The translations under genes were made by a program, and so were the position numbers. Below are positions 18,883-27,150 of a DNA stretch of 64,000 bases, in pieces (position 1 is the first letter of the stretch; each line of letters begins with the position of its first letter). Source of the stretch: Paenibacillus marchantiophytorum (GTDB taxonomy: Bacteria > Bacillota > Bacilli > Paenibacillales > NBRC-103111); assembly GCF_014640555.1 (NCBI RefSeq), contig NZ_BMHE01000005.1, forward strand, positions 186,001-250,000, written 5' to 3'. The notes beneath the pieces are model-generated. The model had not been told where the DNA came from. It searched no databases and saw nothing but the letters and a program-made list of their open reading frames with translations.

Positions 18883-18912
18883 CAAAAACCCTTGATAGGT
18901 CATTCAAGGGTT
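18883..18912 (-). terminator. Terminator of the tRNA-Glu/tRNA-Leu unit
   Basis: On the minus strand AACCCTTGA pairs with TCAAGGGTT and is followed by TTTTGTT, 11 bp after the 3' end of tRNA-Leu. Confidence 0.85.
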
Positions 18913-18922
18913 GATCATAGGA

Positions 18923-19004
18923 TGCGGTCGGAGGGATTTGAACCCTCACGCCTTGTGAGCGCCACCCCCTCAAGATGGTGTGTCTGCCGTTCCACCACGA
19001 CCGC
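18923..19004 (-). tRNA. tRNA-Leu (GAG)
   Basis: An 82-nt cloverleaf: acceptor GCGGTCG/CGACCGC with discriminator A, anticodon arm CCATC-TTGAGGG-GGTGG with anticodon GAG, a long class II variable arm and the T-arm GAGGGTTCAAATCCCTC. CCA is not encoded. It ends the minus-strand pair with tRNA-Glu. The equivalent gene in B. subtilis (trnS-leu2) is the ICEBs1 integration site. Confidence 0.95.
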
Positions 19005-19018
19005 GAGGTATAAAACAA

Positions 19019-19090
19019 TGACCCGTAGGGGACTCGAACCCCTGTTACCTCCGTGAAAGGGAGGTGTCTTAACCACTTGACCAACGGGCC
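19019..19090 (-). tRNA. tRNA-Glu (TTC)
   Basis: A 72-nt cloverleaf with acceptor GGCCCGT/ACGGGTC, discriminator A, anticodon loop CTTTCAC (TTC) and T-arm AGGGGTTCGAGTCCCCT. CCA is not encoded. It lies 14 bp upstream of tRNA-Leu and is transcribed with it. Confidence 0.96.
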
Positions 19091-19240
19091 ATGCATGTCA
19101 CTGAGCTTGATCAGCCCGTTTTGACGACAATTGTTATTATAATGGATTCTTGCGCCGTTGACAAGCACAAAATCTGGAACACATCCAATGAAATATGGTA
19201 TGCTGAGACCAATTCAAATTATTCGAGGTGCAAGCTATTC

Positions 19241-20170
19241 ATGCTCATCTATGACACTACCCACGGCCTTGTCCGTGAGCAGGCCGCTCGCTTTCCTGAA
19301 CCCAACGAAGTCGCTTGGATACGCATGGAGAATGCATCTGCCAAGGAACTCAAGCATGTGCTCGGAGACCTCTATCACTGCCATCCCCTGCTCATTGAAG
19401 ATGCGATTAAACTGAATCAAAGACCTAAGATGGATGTGTATAAGAATCACATTTTTCTAACCTTCTTCGCCGTATCTGAAGAGCTGGAACCGCGGGAAAT
19501 CGGCATTGTGATCGGTGCCAATTTTGTCATAACCATCTACAAGGACCCTCTTCCCTTCCTGGATCAGTTGTATCACACCTGTCAAGAGGTCGAAGATCGT
19601 TTACGCCACCCCGGATCGATTCTGCATGCGATACTAGACCGATGCGTCGATGACTACTCCGTCGTTGTGGACCATTTTGACGATCGCCTCGACCGCATGG
19701 AACAAGCCGTGTATCAGAACCCTGGCATTCGCATCGCACAGGATATTTTCCAGCTCAAAAGATCCATGCACCAACTGCGCCGAGTCATCGTCGAGGAACG
19801 CATTACGCTATCCGCCATCACACATCACTCCTTCCCCTACACACGTGAAGAAGATGATGTTTATTTCCTAGATATTATGGACCACATCTCACGAATCGTG
19901 GATTCACTCGATATCTTCCGGGAATCGCTGACTGGGCTGCTCGAACTCCAAATGAGTATGAAGTCCGACCGAATGAATGAAATCATGAAGACGCTGACGA
20001 TTTTCAGCACTATCTTTCTGCCTCTCACTTTCATTGTTGGCCTTTACGGCATGAACTTCAAACTAATTCCCGAGCTTAATTGGCATTATGGCTACGTCTT
20101 TGTCTGGATTGTCATGATCCTCACTAGTGGATGCATGTGGTACTTCTTTAAGCGTAAGCATTGGTTCTAA
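19241..20170 (+). CDS. corA: CorA-family magnesium/divalent cation transporter
   Basis: Membrane channel for Mg2+ or a related divalent cation, 309 aa. ATG 19241 is preferred because GAGGTG lies upstream; the frame is open further 5' but would overlap tRNA-Glu. A long cytoplasmic alpha/beta and helical part precedes two C-terminal membrane helices, and the selectivity motif YGMNF (GMN at 270-272) ends the first helix. The short loop ELNWHYGY and the basic C-terminus KRKHWF are typical. It is a single gene, convergent with the chemotaxis receptor and sharing a terminator with it. Confidence 0.92.
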   Translation: MLIYDTTHGLVREQAARFPEPNEVAWIRMENASAKELKHVLGDLYHCHPLLIEDAIKLNQRPKMDVYKNHIFLTFFAVSEELEPREIGIVIGANFVITIYKDPLPFLDQLYHTCQEVEDRLRHPGSILHAILDRCVDDYSVVVDHFDDRLDRMEQAVYQNPGIRIAQDIFQLKRSMHQLRRVIVEERITLSAITHHSFPYTREEDDVYFLDIMDHISRIVDSLDIFRESLTGLLELQMSMKSDRMNEIMKTLTIFSTIFLPLTFIVGLYGMNFKLIPELNWHYGYVFVWIVMILTSGCMWYFFKRKHWF

Positions 20171-20179
20171 CAAGCAAAA

Positions 20180-20210
20180 GGCACCTACTGTGATCTTTCA
20201 CGTAGGTGCC
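20180..20210. terminator. Bidirectional terminator between corA and the receptor gene
   Basis: GGCACCTAC pairs with GTAGGTGCC, extended by GTGA/TCAC near the loop, with CTTTTGC/TCTTGT tails on either side. It separates two convergent genes. Confidence 0.8.
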
Positions 20211-20226
20211 TCTTGTCGTATGAGCG

Positions 20227-21969
20227 CTATGCGATTTTAAAATAAGCGACGGATTCGTTCAACGTATTCACAACCGAGCGGAGCTGCTCTGACGCAGCGG
20301 CTATGTTCTGCATCATGGCTAGCTGTTCTTCGGTTGCAGCGGCAACGTTTTGTGATTTCATAAGGATATGCGATGTACTGGATGCTGAGTGATCCATCGT
20401 CGCCGATATTTCTTGCGAACTGGCCGACATTTGCTGCGTAATCGCTGATGTTTCATGAATTTGCGTCACAATGTGGGTGACGGATGCCATAATCGTGTGG
20501 AAGCTTTGATTCACTTCCTGCATCATCACCGAGCCCGTGCTCGCTTCTTGCTTAGTCGCATTCATCGACTCAGATACGCTGGCAATCTCGACTCTCGTCT
20601 CATGAATGAGCTGATTAATCCCATCTGCCGATTCGATGGATTGCGCCGCCAGCTTGCGGATTTCATTCGCAACGACATTGAACCCCTTGCCGTGCTCGCC
20701 CGCCCGCGCCGCCTCAATAGAAGCATTCAGAGACAAAAGATTCGTCTGATTAGCGAACGTCGTGATGCTCGAAGCAATAAGCCCGATTTGATCGGATTTG
20801 CGTGTCAAAGACAGTACAGTCAGCGAAAGCTGTTCCACAGACGCAAGCATGTTAGTGATCTGCTGCTGCAGCTTGCCAAGCAAGTCGTTCCCAATTGTCG
20901 CATGTCTGGACGTAAGCGAGGAATGATCTGCCATGACAGAAGAGTTTTCCGCAACACGTTGAATGCCGATCGCCATCTCTTCAATAGCTCTGCTTGTTTC
21001 TTCACTGCTTCTTGCTTGCACTTCAACGTCATGCGTCATCTCTTGAATGTTGGTTGCAACGTGCTCAGCGGCTGACGCGGATTCCTTAGAGCTATCTGAC
21101 AGCTCAACCGAGGCATCCTGCACGAATTGGGTATTGTTAGCGATCGTTGTGATCAGCCCTTTTATTTTGAACACCATCGAATCGACAGATTCCGTTATTT
21201 TGCCGAACTCATCATTCGCATATGTCTGTTTTGGCTCGTGGCGCAGGTCTCCTGCAGCAACTCGACTGGTCACAAGCATAATGGCTTTAACCGTTTTCAT
21301 GATGATACTAATCACAACTCCACCGGAAACTGCCAGCAAAATGATAAGAATTGCAATCGAAATGTAGATCGTCTTCGCGGTTTTATTATTTTGATCCCGA
21401 ATATCTTCAATGCTCGTTTTCGCATATATATCGAGAATCTCCCCGATTAGATTCATGCCTTCCCGGCCTTTTTCAAACGTCGCACTTAACTTCGAATCAT
21501 TAATTACGCCCTTGCCTGCGGCTCCTGATTGAACAACGGTGTTCGCTTCTTTGGCCCACTGGTCAAATGAAGTATGGAACGCTGCCATGTTCTGCTCGAT
21601 CGTCGATTTCGTTTCCGTATGCGCGACCGCAAGCAAACCCTTGCCTTTTAGAATATCATAGGCCTGCCCTACTCTTGAATTCGTTTGATCAATGTTATCC
21701 TTCAAGTCCTTAAGCTGTTTCGTTTTCTCCTCAGGGCCCAAAGTACCCGAAACCAGAAGTTGATAAGCGGTTAATGCTTGATACATATCACGGTCCGCAT
21801 TGAGAATGAGTGATGTGCTCTTGTCTGTTGTCTCATAAAGAGATGAGGCCAATACGTCTGTATTGGTTTTGCTATGCTGCAATAAATAAATGCTGGTGCC
21901 CAAGTACAGAATCGAAGGAACTAATACTAATAAAATCAGACGTACACGGATCGAAAATATTTTGGCCAA
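20227..21969 (-). CDS. Methyl-accepting chemotaxis protein
   Basis: Chemoreceptor of 580 aa. TM1 is about 9-29, followed by a ~170-residue four-helix-bundle-type sensor, TM2 about 199-222, HAMP (222-275) and a long signalling coiled coil. The hairpin tip contains the invariant CheA/CheW-binding stretch ending [17 protein letters not shown], and glutamine/glutamate-rich methylation helices flank it. A 4HB_MCP-like ligand domain is likely; the ligand is unknown. It stands alone, between the tRNA pairs, convergent with corA. Confidence 0.93.
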   Translation of the reverse strand: MAKIFSIRVRLILLVLVPSILYLGTSIYLLQHSKTNTDVLASSLYETTDKSTSLILNADRDMYQALTAYQLLVSGTLGPEEKTKQLKDLKDNIDQTNSRVGQAYDILKGKGLLAVAHTETKSTIEQNMAAFHTSFDQWAKEANTVVQSGAAGKGVINDSKLSATFEKGREGMNLIGEILDIYAKTSIEDIRDQNNKTAKTIYISIAILIILLAVSGGVVISIIMKTVKAIMLVTSRVAAGDLRHEPKQTYANDEFGKITESVDSMVFKIKGLITTIANNTQFVQDASVELSDSSKESASAAEHVATNIQEMTHDVEVQARSSEETSRAIEEMAIGIQRVAENSSVMADHSSLTSRHATIGNDLLGKLQQQITNMLASVEQLSLTVLSLTRKSDQIGLIASSITTFANQTNLLSLNASIEAARAGEHGKGFNVVANEIRKLAAQSIESADGINQLIHETRVEIASVSESMNATKQEASTGSVMMQEVNQSFHTIMASVTHIVTQIHETSAITQQMSASSQEISATMDHSASSTSHILMKSQNVAAATEEQLAMMQNIAAASEQLRSVVNTLNESVAYFKIA

Positions 21970-22063
21970 GGTTAGCTCCCCCTAGAAGTAAGTTTAATCT
22001 TACTATAAAAGAAAATAATTTGATTCATATTAGCTAAATGTTAGAAATAGATGTATTTACCTA

Positions 22064-22101
22064 ACAAAAATAAGCCCAACGGCATGAATGCCATTGAGCT
22101 T
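22064..22101 (-). terminator. Terminator of the tRNA-Asn/tRNA-Ser unit
   Basis: On the minus strand AAGCTCAATGGCA and TGCCGTTGGGCTT pair around TTCA and are followed by ATTTTTGTT, 20 bp after tRNA-Ser. Confidence 0.8.
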
Positions 22102-22121
22102 ATCATTAGCTAATTATAGGA

Positions 22122-22210
22122 CGGAGAGAGAGGGATTCGAACCCTCGCACCACTTACGCAGTCTAACCCCTTAGCAGAGGGTCCCCTTATAGCCACTTGG
22201 GTATCTCTCC
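22122..22210 (-). tRNA. tRNA-Ser (GCT)
   Basis: An 89-nt class II tRNA with acceptor GGAGAGA/TCTCTCC, discriminator G, anticodon arm ACCCT-CTGCTAA-GGGGT (anticodon GCT), a long variable arm and T-arm GAGGGTTCGAATCCCTC. CCA is not encoded. It lies five bases after tRNA-Asn on the minus strand. Confidence 0.96.
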
Positions 22211-22215
22211 AAATC

Positions 22216-22291
22216 TGGCTCCCCGAACAGGACTCGAACCTGTGACAACTCGATTAACAGTCGAGTGCTCTACCAACTGAGCTATCAGGGA
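22216..22291 (-). tRNA. tRNA-Asn (GTT)
   Basis: A 76-nt cloverleaf including an encoded CCA (22216-22218). Acceptor TCCCTGA/TCGGGGA, discriminator G, anticodon loop CTGTTAA (GTT), and T-arm ACAGGTTCGAGTCCTGT. It is the first tRNA after the sprT-like gene, the same place as in the B. subtilis trnS cluster as I recall it. Confidence 0.96.
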
Positions 22292-22310
22292 ATGAACAAG
22301 TATTATTTTA

Positions 22311-22784
22311 TTATGAAGGCGACCGTAAGTCAAGTGTATACGATTTCAACTTCCCCTTGCAATGGCCACATGCGTATTTCCGAACATCCATTTTGCGTTT
22401 GCGAAAATATTCCGTTTTACAGTTGACGCATTCCAGTCTGTACTTATAGGCTTGTTTCTGCGGAGCACGCGGCAATGAACGACAAAACCGGGTTCCTCCC
22501 ACTTGCGCCAGCAATGTTTTGAAATCGTGATCCTTGTGCTGATAGCCCCGCTTTAGTATATGTAAATGATAATGGCAAAGTTCATGCTTAATGATCTTCT
22601 CAATCTCATCTCGGCCAAACGTCTCCCACTGCATCCAACTGATTTCAATATCATGGGATTTCGTAAAATAGCGCCCTCCCGTTGACCGCAATCTCCGATT
22701 AAAACGCGCCTGATGGACAAAAGGCCTTCCAAATGATGCCAGAGAGATCATCTCGATCCATTGCTGCAGTTCCTGATCCTCCAT
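22311..22784 (-). CDS. SprT-like zinc protein (YdcK family)
   Basis: A 157-aa SprT-family protein. ATG 22784 is chosen because AAAGGAG lies 8 nt upstream; the frame extends to a TTG at 22805. The zinc-protease-like motif KHELCHYHLHI (HExxH) is followed by a C-terminal zinc ribbon with two Cys pairs (CVNC and CGHC). SprT/SPRTN relatives act on DNA-protein crosslinks in other organisms; for bacterial YdcK the role is not established. It is transcribed toward the tRNA-Asn gene, a conserved neighbourhood with tex and cmpA. Confidence 0.88.
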   Translation of the reverse strand: MEDQELQQWIEMISLASFGRPFVHQARFNRRLRSTGGRYFTKSHDIEISWMQWETFGRDEIEKIIKHELCHYHLHILKRGYQHKDHDFKTLLAQVGGTRFCRSLPRAPQKQAYKYRLECVNCKTEYFRKRKMDVRKYACGHCKGKLKSYTLDLRSPS

Positions 22785-22898
22785 GTCTGTGCACTCCTTT
22801 GACAAGTTCTCACTTGAATTTGTACCGTATGTACCGCTATACTGTCAAGTAGAAAAGAAGAATCGTCAGCTTGCCACAGAAAGGATTGGAACAACCTT

Positions 22899-23252
22899 AT
22901 GCCACAAATGCGATACGTCATTCTCAAGCTCGAACAACAGCTGGAATTCGTACAAATGCCCTCATCCCACGCCTATCAATTAACTGCACTCAATCAAAGG
23001 CTGCACAAAGAATTAGAGAAACTAACCGCTCAAGAAGTCCCCCAGCTTCCACGCGTTATTGCAGAATGCGATGACTTGGAACTGGTCGGTACAGCGCACA
23101 CATTTACTCAAGGCTTGGATTACATCAATGGCTTAGAAAAATCCTTCGCTGGCATTCAAGAAAAATCCTACCCGCTTATTTCCTTACTAACAGAGATCCG
23201 CGCCCTTCAAGCGCAGCTGGAACAATGGTATGAAGATGAATTCGAAGGCTAA
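22899..23252 (+). CDS. Small hypothetical protein, helical
   Basis: A 117-aa protein that I do not recognise. ATG 22899 follows AAAGGA at a long spacing, so the ribosome site is modest. The sequence is mostly helix-forming, Glu/Leu/Gln-rich, with leucine-spaced stretches (LKLEQQLEFV, LTEIRALQAQLEQW) and no membrane segment or signal. It is divergent from the sprT-like gene and upstream of cmpA on the same strand. Confidence 0.6.
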   Translation: MPQMRYVILKLEQQLEFVQMPSSHAYQLTALNQRLHKELEKLTAQEVPQLPRVIAECDDLELVGTAHTFTQGLDYINGLEKSFAGIQEKSYPLISLLTEIRALQAQLEQWYEDEFEG

Positions 23253-23359
23253 CCTCCAAAAAAAGCCCAAGTAATAGAGCTCCGCATGCAGGAGGACCTG
23301 CACCCTATCGAGCAAACCTTCATATGCTATTAGTACATAGCGAGGAAGGGGATGGGCAC

Positions 23360-23524
23360 ATGCCGCAATGGCTCTGTAATCAATTAATGCGGGCCTTCCA
23401 GAATAAAAACCGCAGACAAATCCGATTGCTGAATGATAGCTGGTACTTTTACCGCACCCGCCGCTCACAAGAGGAGTGGCCTGACACCCAATCGACGGAC
23501 GGACCGGGCAAACGTAAATTTTGA
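23360..23524 (+). CDS. cmpA: Cortex morphogenetic protein CmpA, with C-terminal extension
   Basis: A 54-aa protein whose first 35 residues (MPQWLCNQLMRAFQNKN, then RRQIRLLNDSWYFYRTRR) match the small sporulation protein CmpA, which in B. subtilis takes part in quality control of spore coat and cortex assembly by targeting SpoIVA to ClpXP. ATG 23360 is preceded by GAAGGGGATGG and is preferred to an upstream frame start at 23324. CmpA proteins I know are about 37 aa; here a hydrophilic tail of ~18 residues is added. Its position between tex and the sprT-like gene agrees with the Bacillus order. It supports a spore-forming host. Confidence 0.75.
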   Translation: MPQWLCNQLMRAFQNKNRRQIRLLNDSWYFYRTRRSQEEWPDTQSTDGPGKRKF

Positions 23525-23607
23525 TAAAGGAGCTGGTATCTGCGATTGCGGGTGCTGGCTTTTTTGCCTTTCGAATTGATAAAAAGTAAACATTTGTTAA
23601 ATAATAG

Positions 23608-23636
23608 TTGCATATTCGAAATGAGCCCTATATACT
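23608..23636 (+). promoter_or_regulatory. Probable SigA-type promoter
   Basis: TTGCAT (23608-23613) and TATACT (23631-23636) are separated by exactly 17 bp. A second TATACT lies at 23649-23654. Transcription would start about 20-30 bp before a terminator-like hairpin and then reach the gene at 23740. Confidence 0.6.
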
Positions 23637-23663
23637 GTAAATTATTGGTATACTTTTTAGAGT

Positions 23664-23712
23664 GAAGCACACTCGATCCAGCAGGAAATTTCTGCGGTTC
23701 GGTGTGCTTTTT
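23664..23712 (+). terminator. Terminator-like hairpin in a leader
   Basis: AAGCACAC (from 23666) pairs with GTGTGCTT and the stem continues with TCGA/TTCG-like and GCAG/CTGC segments; TTTTTCG follows. It sits between a good promoter and the ribosome site of the next gene, so it may act as an attenuator or end a short RNA. Confidence 0.65.
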
Positions 23713-23739
23713 CGTATTTCAACACTAGGAGGCGATAGT

Positions 23740-24162
23740 ATGCATCGTAAAACAAGAAACTGGTTAAAGCAATTAAAAGAATTCGGCTTGATTCATCAAG
23801 TGGCAAACCAATGGCTAAGCGGACCTGAGCTGATTGAGCAGCGACAACTGTTTATGCAAAAGAAAGCTCATTCCATCCCAAGGAATTCTGTAATTGCGCT
23901 GCATGCCTGGAAGAGACACCTACCATCAGCTAAGCAAGAATCGGATTTATGGACGTCCAGAAAACAGCTGATCCTTCAACTAGCCCAGCGTCGCAATGGA
24001 AAAATCCGCTTACTGGATGTCGCTGCCGAATGCAACGTTAGTATCCGTATCGCTAGAAATTGGCTCAAACAGCTAGCGATGGAAGGCGCACTCTCCTTTG
24101 TCGCCGGCCATCGGAGTACCATGGTTTATGCGATCAAGGATGTGCGGCCGGAGCAGGAGTAA
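23740..24162 (+). CDS. Hypothetical protein with winged-helix-like C-terminus
   Basis: A 140-aa protein from ATG 23740, 7 nt after AGGAGG; an upstream in-frame start at 23662 overlaps the leader hairpin and is unlikely. Both halves contain a similar helical segment (NWLKQLKEFGLIHQV near residue 6 and NWLKQLAMEGALSFV near 106), which look like two wing-helix modules. The second is preceded by LLDVAAECNVSIRIARNWL, a helix-turn-helix-like stretch. It may be a DNA-binding protein, but I do not recognise a family. The leader has a promoter and a hairpin, so expression may be attenuated. Confidence 0.6.
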   Translation: MHRKTRNWLKQLKEFGLIHQVANQWLSGPELIEQRQLFMQKKAHSIPRNSVIALHAWKRHLPSAKQESDLWTSRKQLILQLAQRRNGKIRLLDVAAECNVSIRIARNWLKQLAMEGALSFVAGHRSTMVYAIKDVRPEQE

Positions 24163-24176
24163 GACACATACTTTTG

Positions 24177-24342
24177 GGGAGGGTGATGTGGAAATTGCGG
24201 ATGAGTAACTTTGGAGAGGATGATGTGGAGTTGACGGAAGAGTAATTTAGGAGAGGATGATGTGGGGTTGACGGAAGAGTAATTTAAGAGAGGATGATGT
24301 GGGGTTGACGGAAGAGTAATTTAAGAGAGGATGATGTGGAGG
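24177..24342. repeat. 37-bp tandem repeat, about four copies
   Basis: GAGAGGATGATGTGG recurs at 24214, 24251, 24288 and 24325, exactly every 37 bp, with TTGACGGAAGAGTAATTTA in each full unit. A degenerate unit precedes it from about 24177. The last copy is partial. Two inner units are nearly identical, implying recent expansion. It is non-coding, between the hypothetical gene and tex. Confidence 0.85.
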
Positions 24343-24410
24343 TCTACGGTCCTCGAAACCGTTAAAATGGCCGATTTGTCACAAATAACGCATCGTCGTT
24401 CCCAGACTAA

Positions 24411-24446
24411 TAAAAAAGCAGCTGGCATGCTATGCTGCCAACTGCT
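24411..24446 (-). terminator. Terminator of tex
   Basis: On the minus strand AGCAGTTGGCA and TGCCAGCTGCT pair around GCATAGCA and are followed by TTTTTTATT, just after the tex stop. Confidence 0.88.
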
Positions 24447-24454
24447 CCTAGATC

Positions 24455-26719
24455 TTATTGTTGAGGCTTCTTCATGGTCAAGCCGACGCGACCTTTTTTC
24501 TCATCCACGCTGAGTACCCAGACTTGTACGATGTCGCCAACGGAGACAACATCCATCGGATGTTTGACGAAGCCATTTTTAAGCTGGGAGATGTGCACGA
24601 GCCCATCGTTCTTGATACCGATATCGACGAAAGCGCCGAAGTCGATAACGTTCCGGACCGTGCCGGTTAATTCCATACCCGGCACAAGGTCTTCGAGCTG
24701 CAGCACATCGGTGCGGAAGATCGGCGCGGGTACTTCTTCCCGCGGATCTCGCCCAGGCCGCTGCAGGCTGTCTAGGATGTCCCGTAGCGTCGGGACACCT
24801 ACGCCCAGCTTAGGAGCCAGTTCCGCTGGCTCCAGCGTCTGCAGCAGCGATAGCAGCTGCTGTGAGCCCAGCTGCGCCAGTTCCAGGCGCAGCTCCTTGA
24901 ACAGCCGATCCACCACGTCGTAAGACTCCGGATGGATCGGGGTGTTGTCGAGCAGGTTCCGCCCGCCCGCGATCCGCATGAACCCGACACACTGCTCGAA
25001 GGTTTTCGCGCCAAGGCGCGGAACCTTCGACAGCTCCTGTCGGGAGCTGAACTTGCCGTTCTCCTCGCGATACTTGACGATGTTCTTCGCCAGTGTCGCG
25101 TTCACGCCGGACACATACGAGAGCAGTGACGGGGACGCGGTGTTGAGGTCCACGCCGACATGGTTAACGGCCGACTCAACGACGGCCTTCAAGTTCTCGT
25201 CCAGACGTTTCTGCGAAACGTCATGCTGGTACTGCCCAACGCCGATTGCTTTCGGCTCGATCTTCACAAGCTCCGCGAGCGGGTCCTGCAGCCTCCGCGC
25301 AATCGAGATCGCGCTGCGCTCGGCGACGTCGAGCTCAGGGAACTCCGTCTGCGCCAGCTTCGACGCGGAGTATACGCTCGCCCCCGCTTCGCTCACGATC
25401 AAGTACTTCAGCTTCTGCTCCTTGATCTCGCCAATCAGCTCCGCAACAAACTGCTCCGTTTCACGGGAAGCCGTTCCATTCCCGATCACGATCAGACTCA
25501 CGCCGTGTTTGCTGATCATCTGCTTGAACTTCGCCTTCGCCTCCGCCACCTTATTATTCGGTGGCGTCGGGTAGGTCACGGCGATTTCAAGCATTTTACC
25601 GGTGTCATCGATGACGGCCAGCTTACAGCCTGTCCGGTAAGCCGGATCGACACCGAGAACCACGTGCCCTTTGACCGGTGCTTGGAGCAGCAGATTACGC
25701 AGATTTTCCGCGAAAATCTTAATCGCTTGCTCCTCGCCCGCCTCTGTCATTTCTCCGCGAACTTCGCGTTCGATCGAAGGAGCCAGCAGCCTTTTATACG
25801 CATCTTCAACCACAGCACGAAGCACATCTTGCACAACCGACTGTCCTCTAATAACTTGACGCGACATAAAGTCATGAATTTTATCAGCCGCAATATCAAG
25901 TCCAACCCTCAGAACTTCCTCCCGCTCCCCACGATTAATTGCGAGAATCCGGTGAGGCGGCAGACGTTTGATAGGCTCCTGATACGCATAGTACATTTCA
26001 TAAACAGTTTCCTGCTTCGCATCCTTAGCCTCGGTTCGCATAATAGCCTGATCCTGCGTGTATCTGCGCACCCATGCACGAATTTTGGCATCATCCGCGA
26101 TATTCTCCGCCAGAATGTCCATCGCGCCTTGAATAGCGTCAGCAATGCTTCCTACCTGCTTCTCGGCATCTATGTAGCGCTCTGCTTCTTGCTCTAGCGA
26201 GCCTTGACGCGGCTGCTTCCAAATCCACTCCGCTAACGGCTCCAAGCCGCGCTCTTTGGCAACACTGGCTCTCGTCTTGCGCTTCTGACGGAACGGTCTG
26301 TACAGATCTTCGATTTCCTGCAGCTTTGCAGCGCCTTCAATCGATTTGCGCAGTTCATCAGTCAGCTTGCCCTGCTCATCAATCAAACGGACAACTTCAA
26401 TCTTACGATCTTCTAAGTTGCGCAAGTACTGCAAACGATCTTCGATATCTCGCAGTTGATTTTCATCCAGCTCGCCTGTCATCTCTTTGCGGTAACGAGC
26501 AATAAAAGGAATCGTATTCCCTTCATCAAGCAGCTCCATCGTCGTCTTCACTTTGCCAGTAGGAAGCTGCAACTCAGCAGAGATTTGTTTCAGGATTCGT
26601 TCCCGAATCTCTGCTTTCTTTTCTTCAGAGAGAACAAGCTTCTCCTTCGCGTCTTCTTCGTACTTGTTCTTAACGTCTTTACTTTTCATCGTCTCTTCGG
26701 CATTCAAGGTCACTGTCAT
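24455..26719 (-). CDS. tex: Tex-family S1 RNA-binding protein
   Basis: Cytoplasmic nucleic-acid-binding protein of 754 aa, the expected size for Tex/YdcI. Order: N-terminal helical Tex domain (IPFIARYRKEMTGELDE at about 69-85), YqgF-like RNase H fold (VVLGVDPAYRTGCKLAVID), tandem helix-hairpin-helix (VGVDLNTASPSLLSYVSGV), and a C-terminal S1 domain (LTGTVRNVIDFGAFVDIGI, HISQL). It is linked to transcription and gene expression in other bacteria; the exact role in Firmicutes is unclear. ATG 26719 sits unusually close to its GAGG, so Met11 is a possible alternative start. It is preceded by the ndoA terminator. Confidence 0.94.
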   Translation of the reverse strand: MTVTLNAEETMKSKDVKNKYEEDAKEKLVLSEEKKAEIRERILKQISAELQLPTGKVKTTMELLDEGNTIPFIARYRKEMTGELDENQLRDIEDRLQYLRNLEDRKIEVVRLIDEQGKLTDELRKSIEGAAKLQEIEDLYRPFRQKRKTRASVAKERGLEPLAEWIWKQPRQGSLEQEAERYIDAEKQVGSIADAIQGAMDILAENIADDAKIRAWVRRYTQDQAIMRTEAKDAKQETVYEMYYAYQEPIKRLPPHRILAINRGEREEVLRVGLDIAADKIHDFMSRQVIRGQSVVQDVLRAVVEDAYKRLLAPSIEREVRGEMTEAGEEQAIKIFAENLRNLLLQAPVKGHVVLGVDPAYRTGCKLAVIDDTGKMLEIAVTYPTPPNNKVAEAKAKFKQMISKHGVSLIVIGNGTASRETEQFVAELIGEIKEQKLKYLIVSEAGASVYSASKLAQTEFPELDVAERSAISIARRLQDPLAELVKIEPKAIGVGQYQHDVSQKRLDENLKAVVESAVNHVGVDLNTASPSLLSYVSGVNATLAKNIVKYREENGKFSSRQELSKVPRLGAKTFEQCVGFMRIAGGRNLLDNTPIHPESYDVVDRLFKELRLELAQLGSQQLLSLLQTLEPAELAPKLGVGVPTLRDILDSLQRPGRDPREEVPAPIFRTDVLQLEDLVPGMELTGTVRNVIDFGAFVDIGIKNDGLVHISQLKNGFVKHPMDVVSVGDIVQVWVLSVDEKKGRVGLTMKKPQQ

Positions 26720-26750
26720 TCCTCACTTCTATCCCTATGTATGTACAAAC

Positions 26751-26780
26751 CAAAAAACGAGGGGAAATTACCGCCCTCGT
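26751..26780 (-). terminator. Terminator after ndoA
   Basis: On the minus strand ACGAGGG and CCCTCGT pair around a ten-base loop and are followed by TTTTTTGG, between the ndoA stop and the tex start. Confidence 0.85.
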
Positions 26781-26796
26781 CCGTTCCAGATCTTAT

Positions 26797-27147
26797 TCAA
26801 AATTCTATCAGTCCCACACTAATTTGCAAAGCGTCGTCAACCTTCCGCATCGTTTCTTCGTCCAAATGCGTAATTTTGTCCGTAAGCCGTTGCTTATCGA
26901 TCGTTCTGATTTGTTCAAGCAGAATCACCGAGTCTCGATCGAAACCGTGCGTCTCCGCATCGATTTCCACATGCGTGGGAAGCTTAGCCTTCTGGATTTG
27001 AGCTGTAATCGCTGCAACAATCACGGTGGGGCTAAAGCGGTTGCCGATATCATTTTGGATCACTAGAACAGGACGAACTCCTCCCTGCTCCGACCCTACT
27101 ACCGGCGAAAGATCTGCGAAAAATACATCGCCACGTTTCACAATCAC
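26797..27147 (-). CDS. ndoA: EndoA/MazF-type endoribonuclease toxin
   Basis: A 116-aa MazF-family mRNA interferase. The fold signature is clear: [23 protein letters not shown], then [12 protein letters not shown], then [30 protein letters not shown], as in the B. subtilis enzyme that cuts UACAU. The GTG start at 27147 lies 4 bp after the antitoxin stop, with the GGGG ribosome site overlapping that stop. It is inhibited by the antitoxin upstream. The alr-ndoAI-ndoA order is widely conserved in Bacillales. Confidence 0.95.
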   Translation of the reverse strand: MIVKRGDVFFADLSPVVGSEQGGVRPVLVIQNDIGNRFSPTVIVAAITAQIQKAKLPTHVEIDAETHGFDRDSVILLEQIRTIDKQRLTDKITHLDEETMRKVDDALQISVGLIEF

Positions 27148-27150
27148 TGC

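Noticed and set aside
18825..18914. 29-codon frame with a good AAGGAG site
   Set aside because: It runs through the minus-strand tRNA terminator and has no recognisable feature; possibly the stump of a lost gene.
24177..24342. CRISPR array at the 37-bp repeats
   Set aside because: Units are contiguous with no unique spacers and no cas genes are in the window.
25160..26197. 345-codon plus-strand frame opposite tex
   Set aside because: It is a shadow of the tex reading frame; tex has full-length family motifs on the minus strand.
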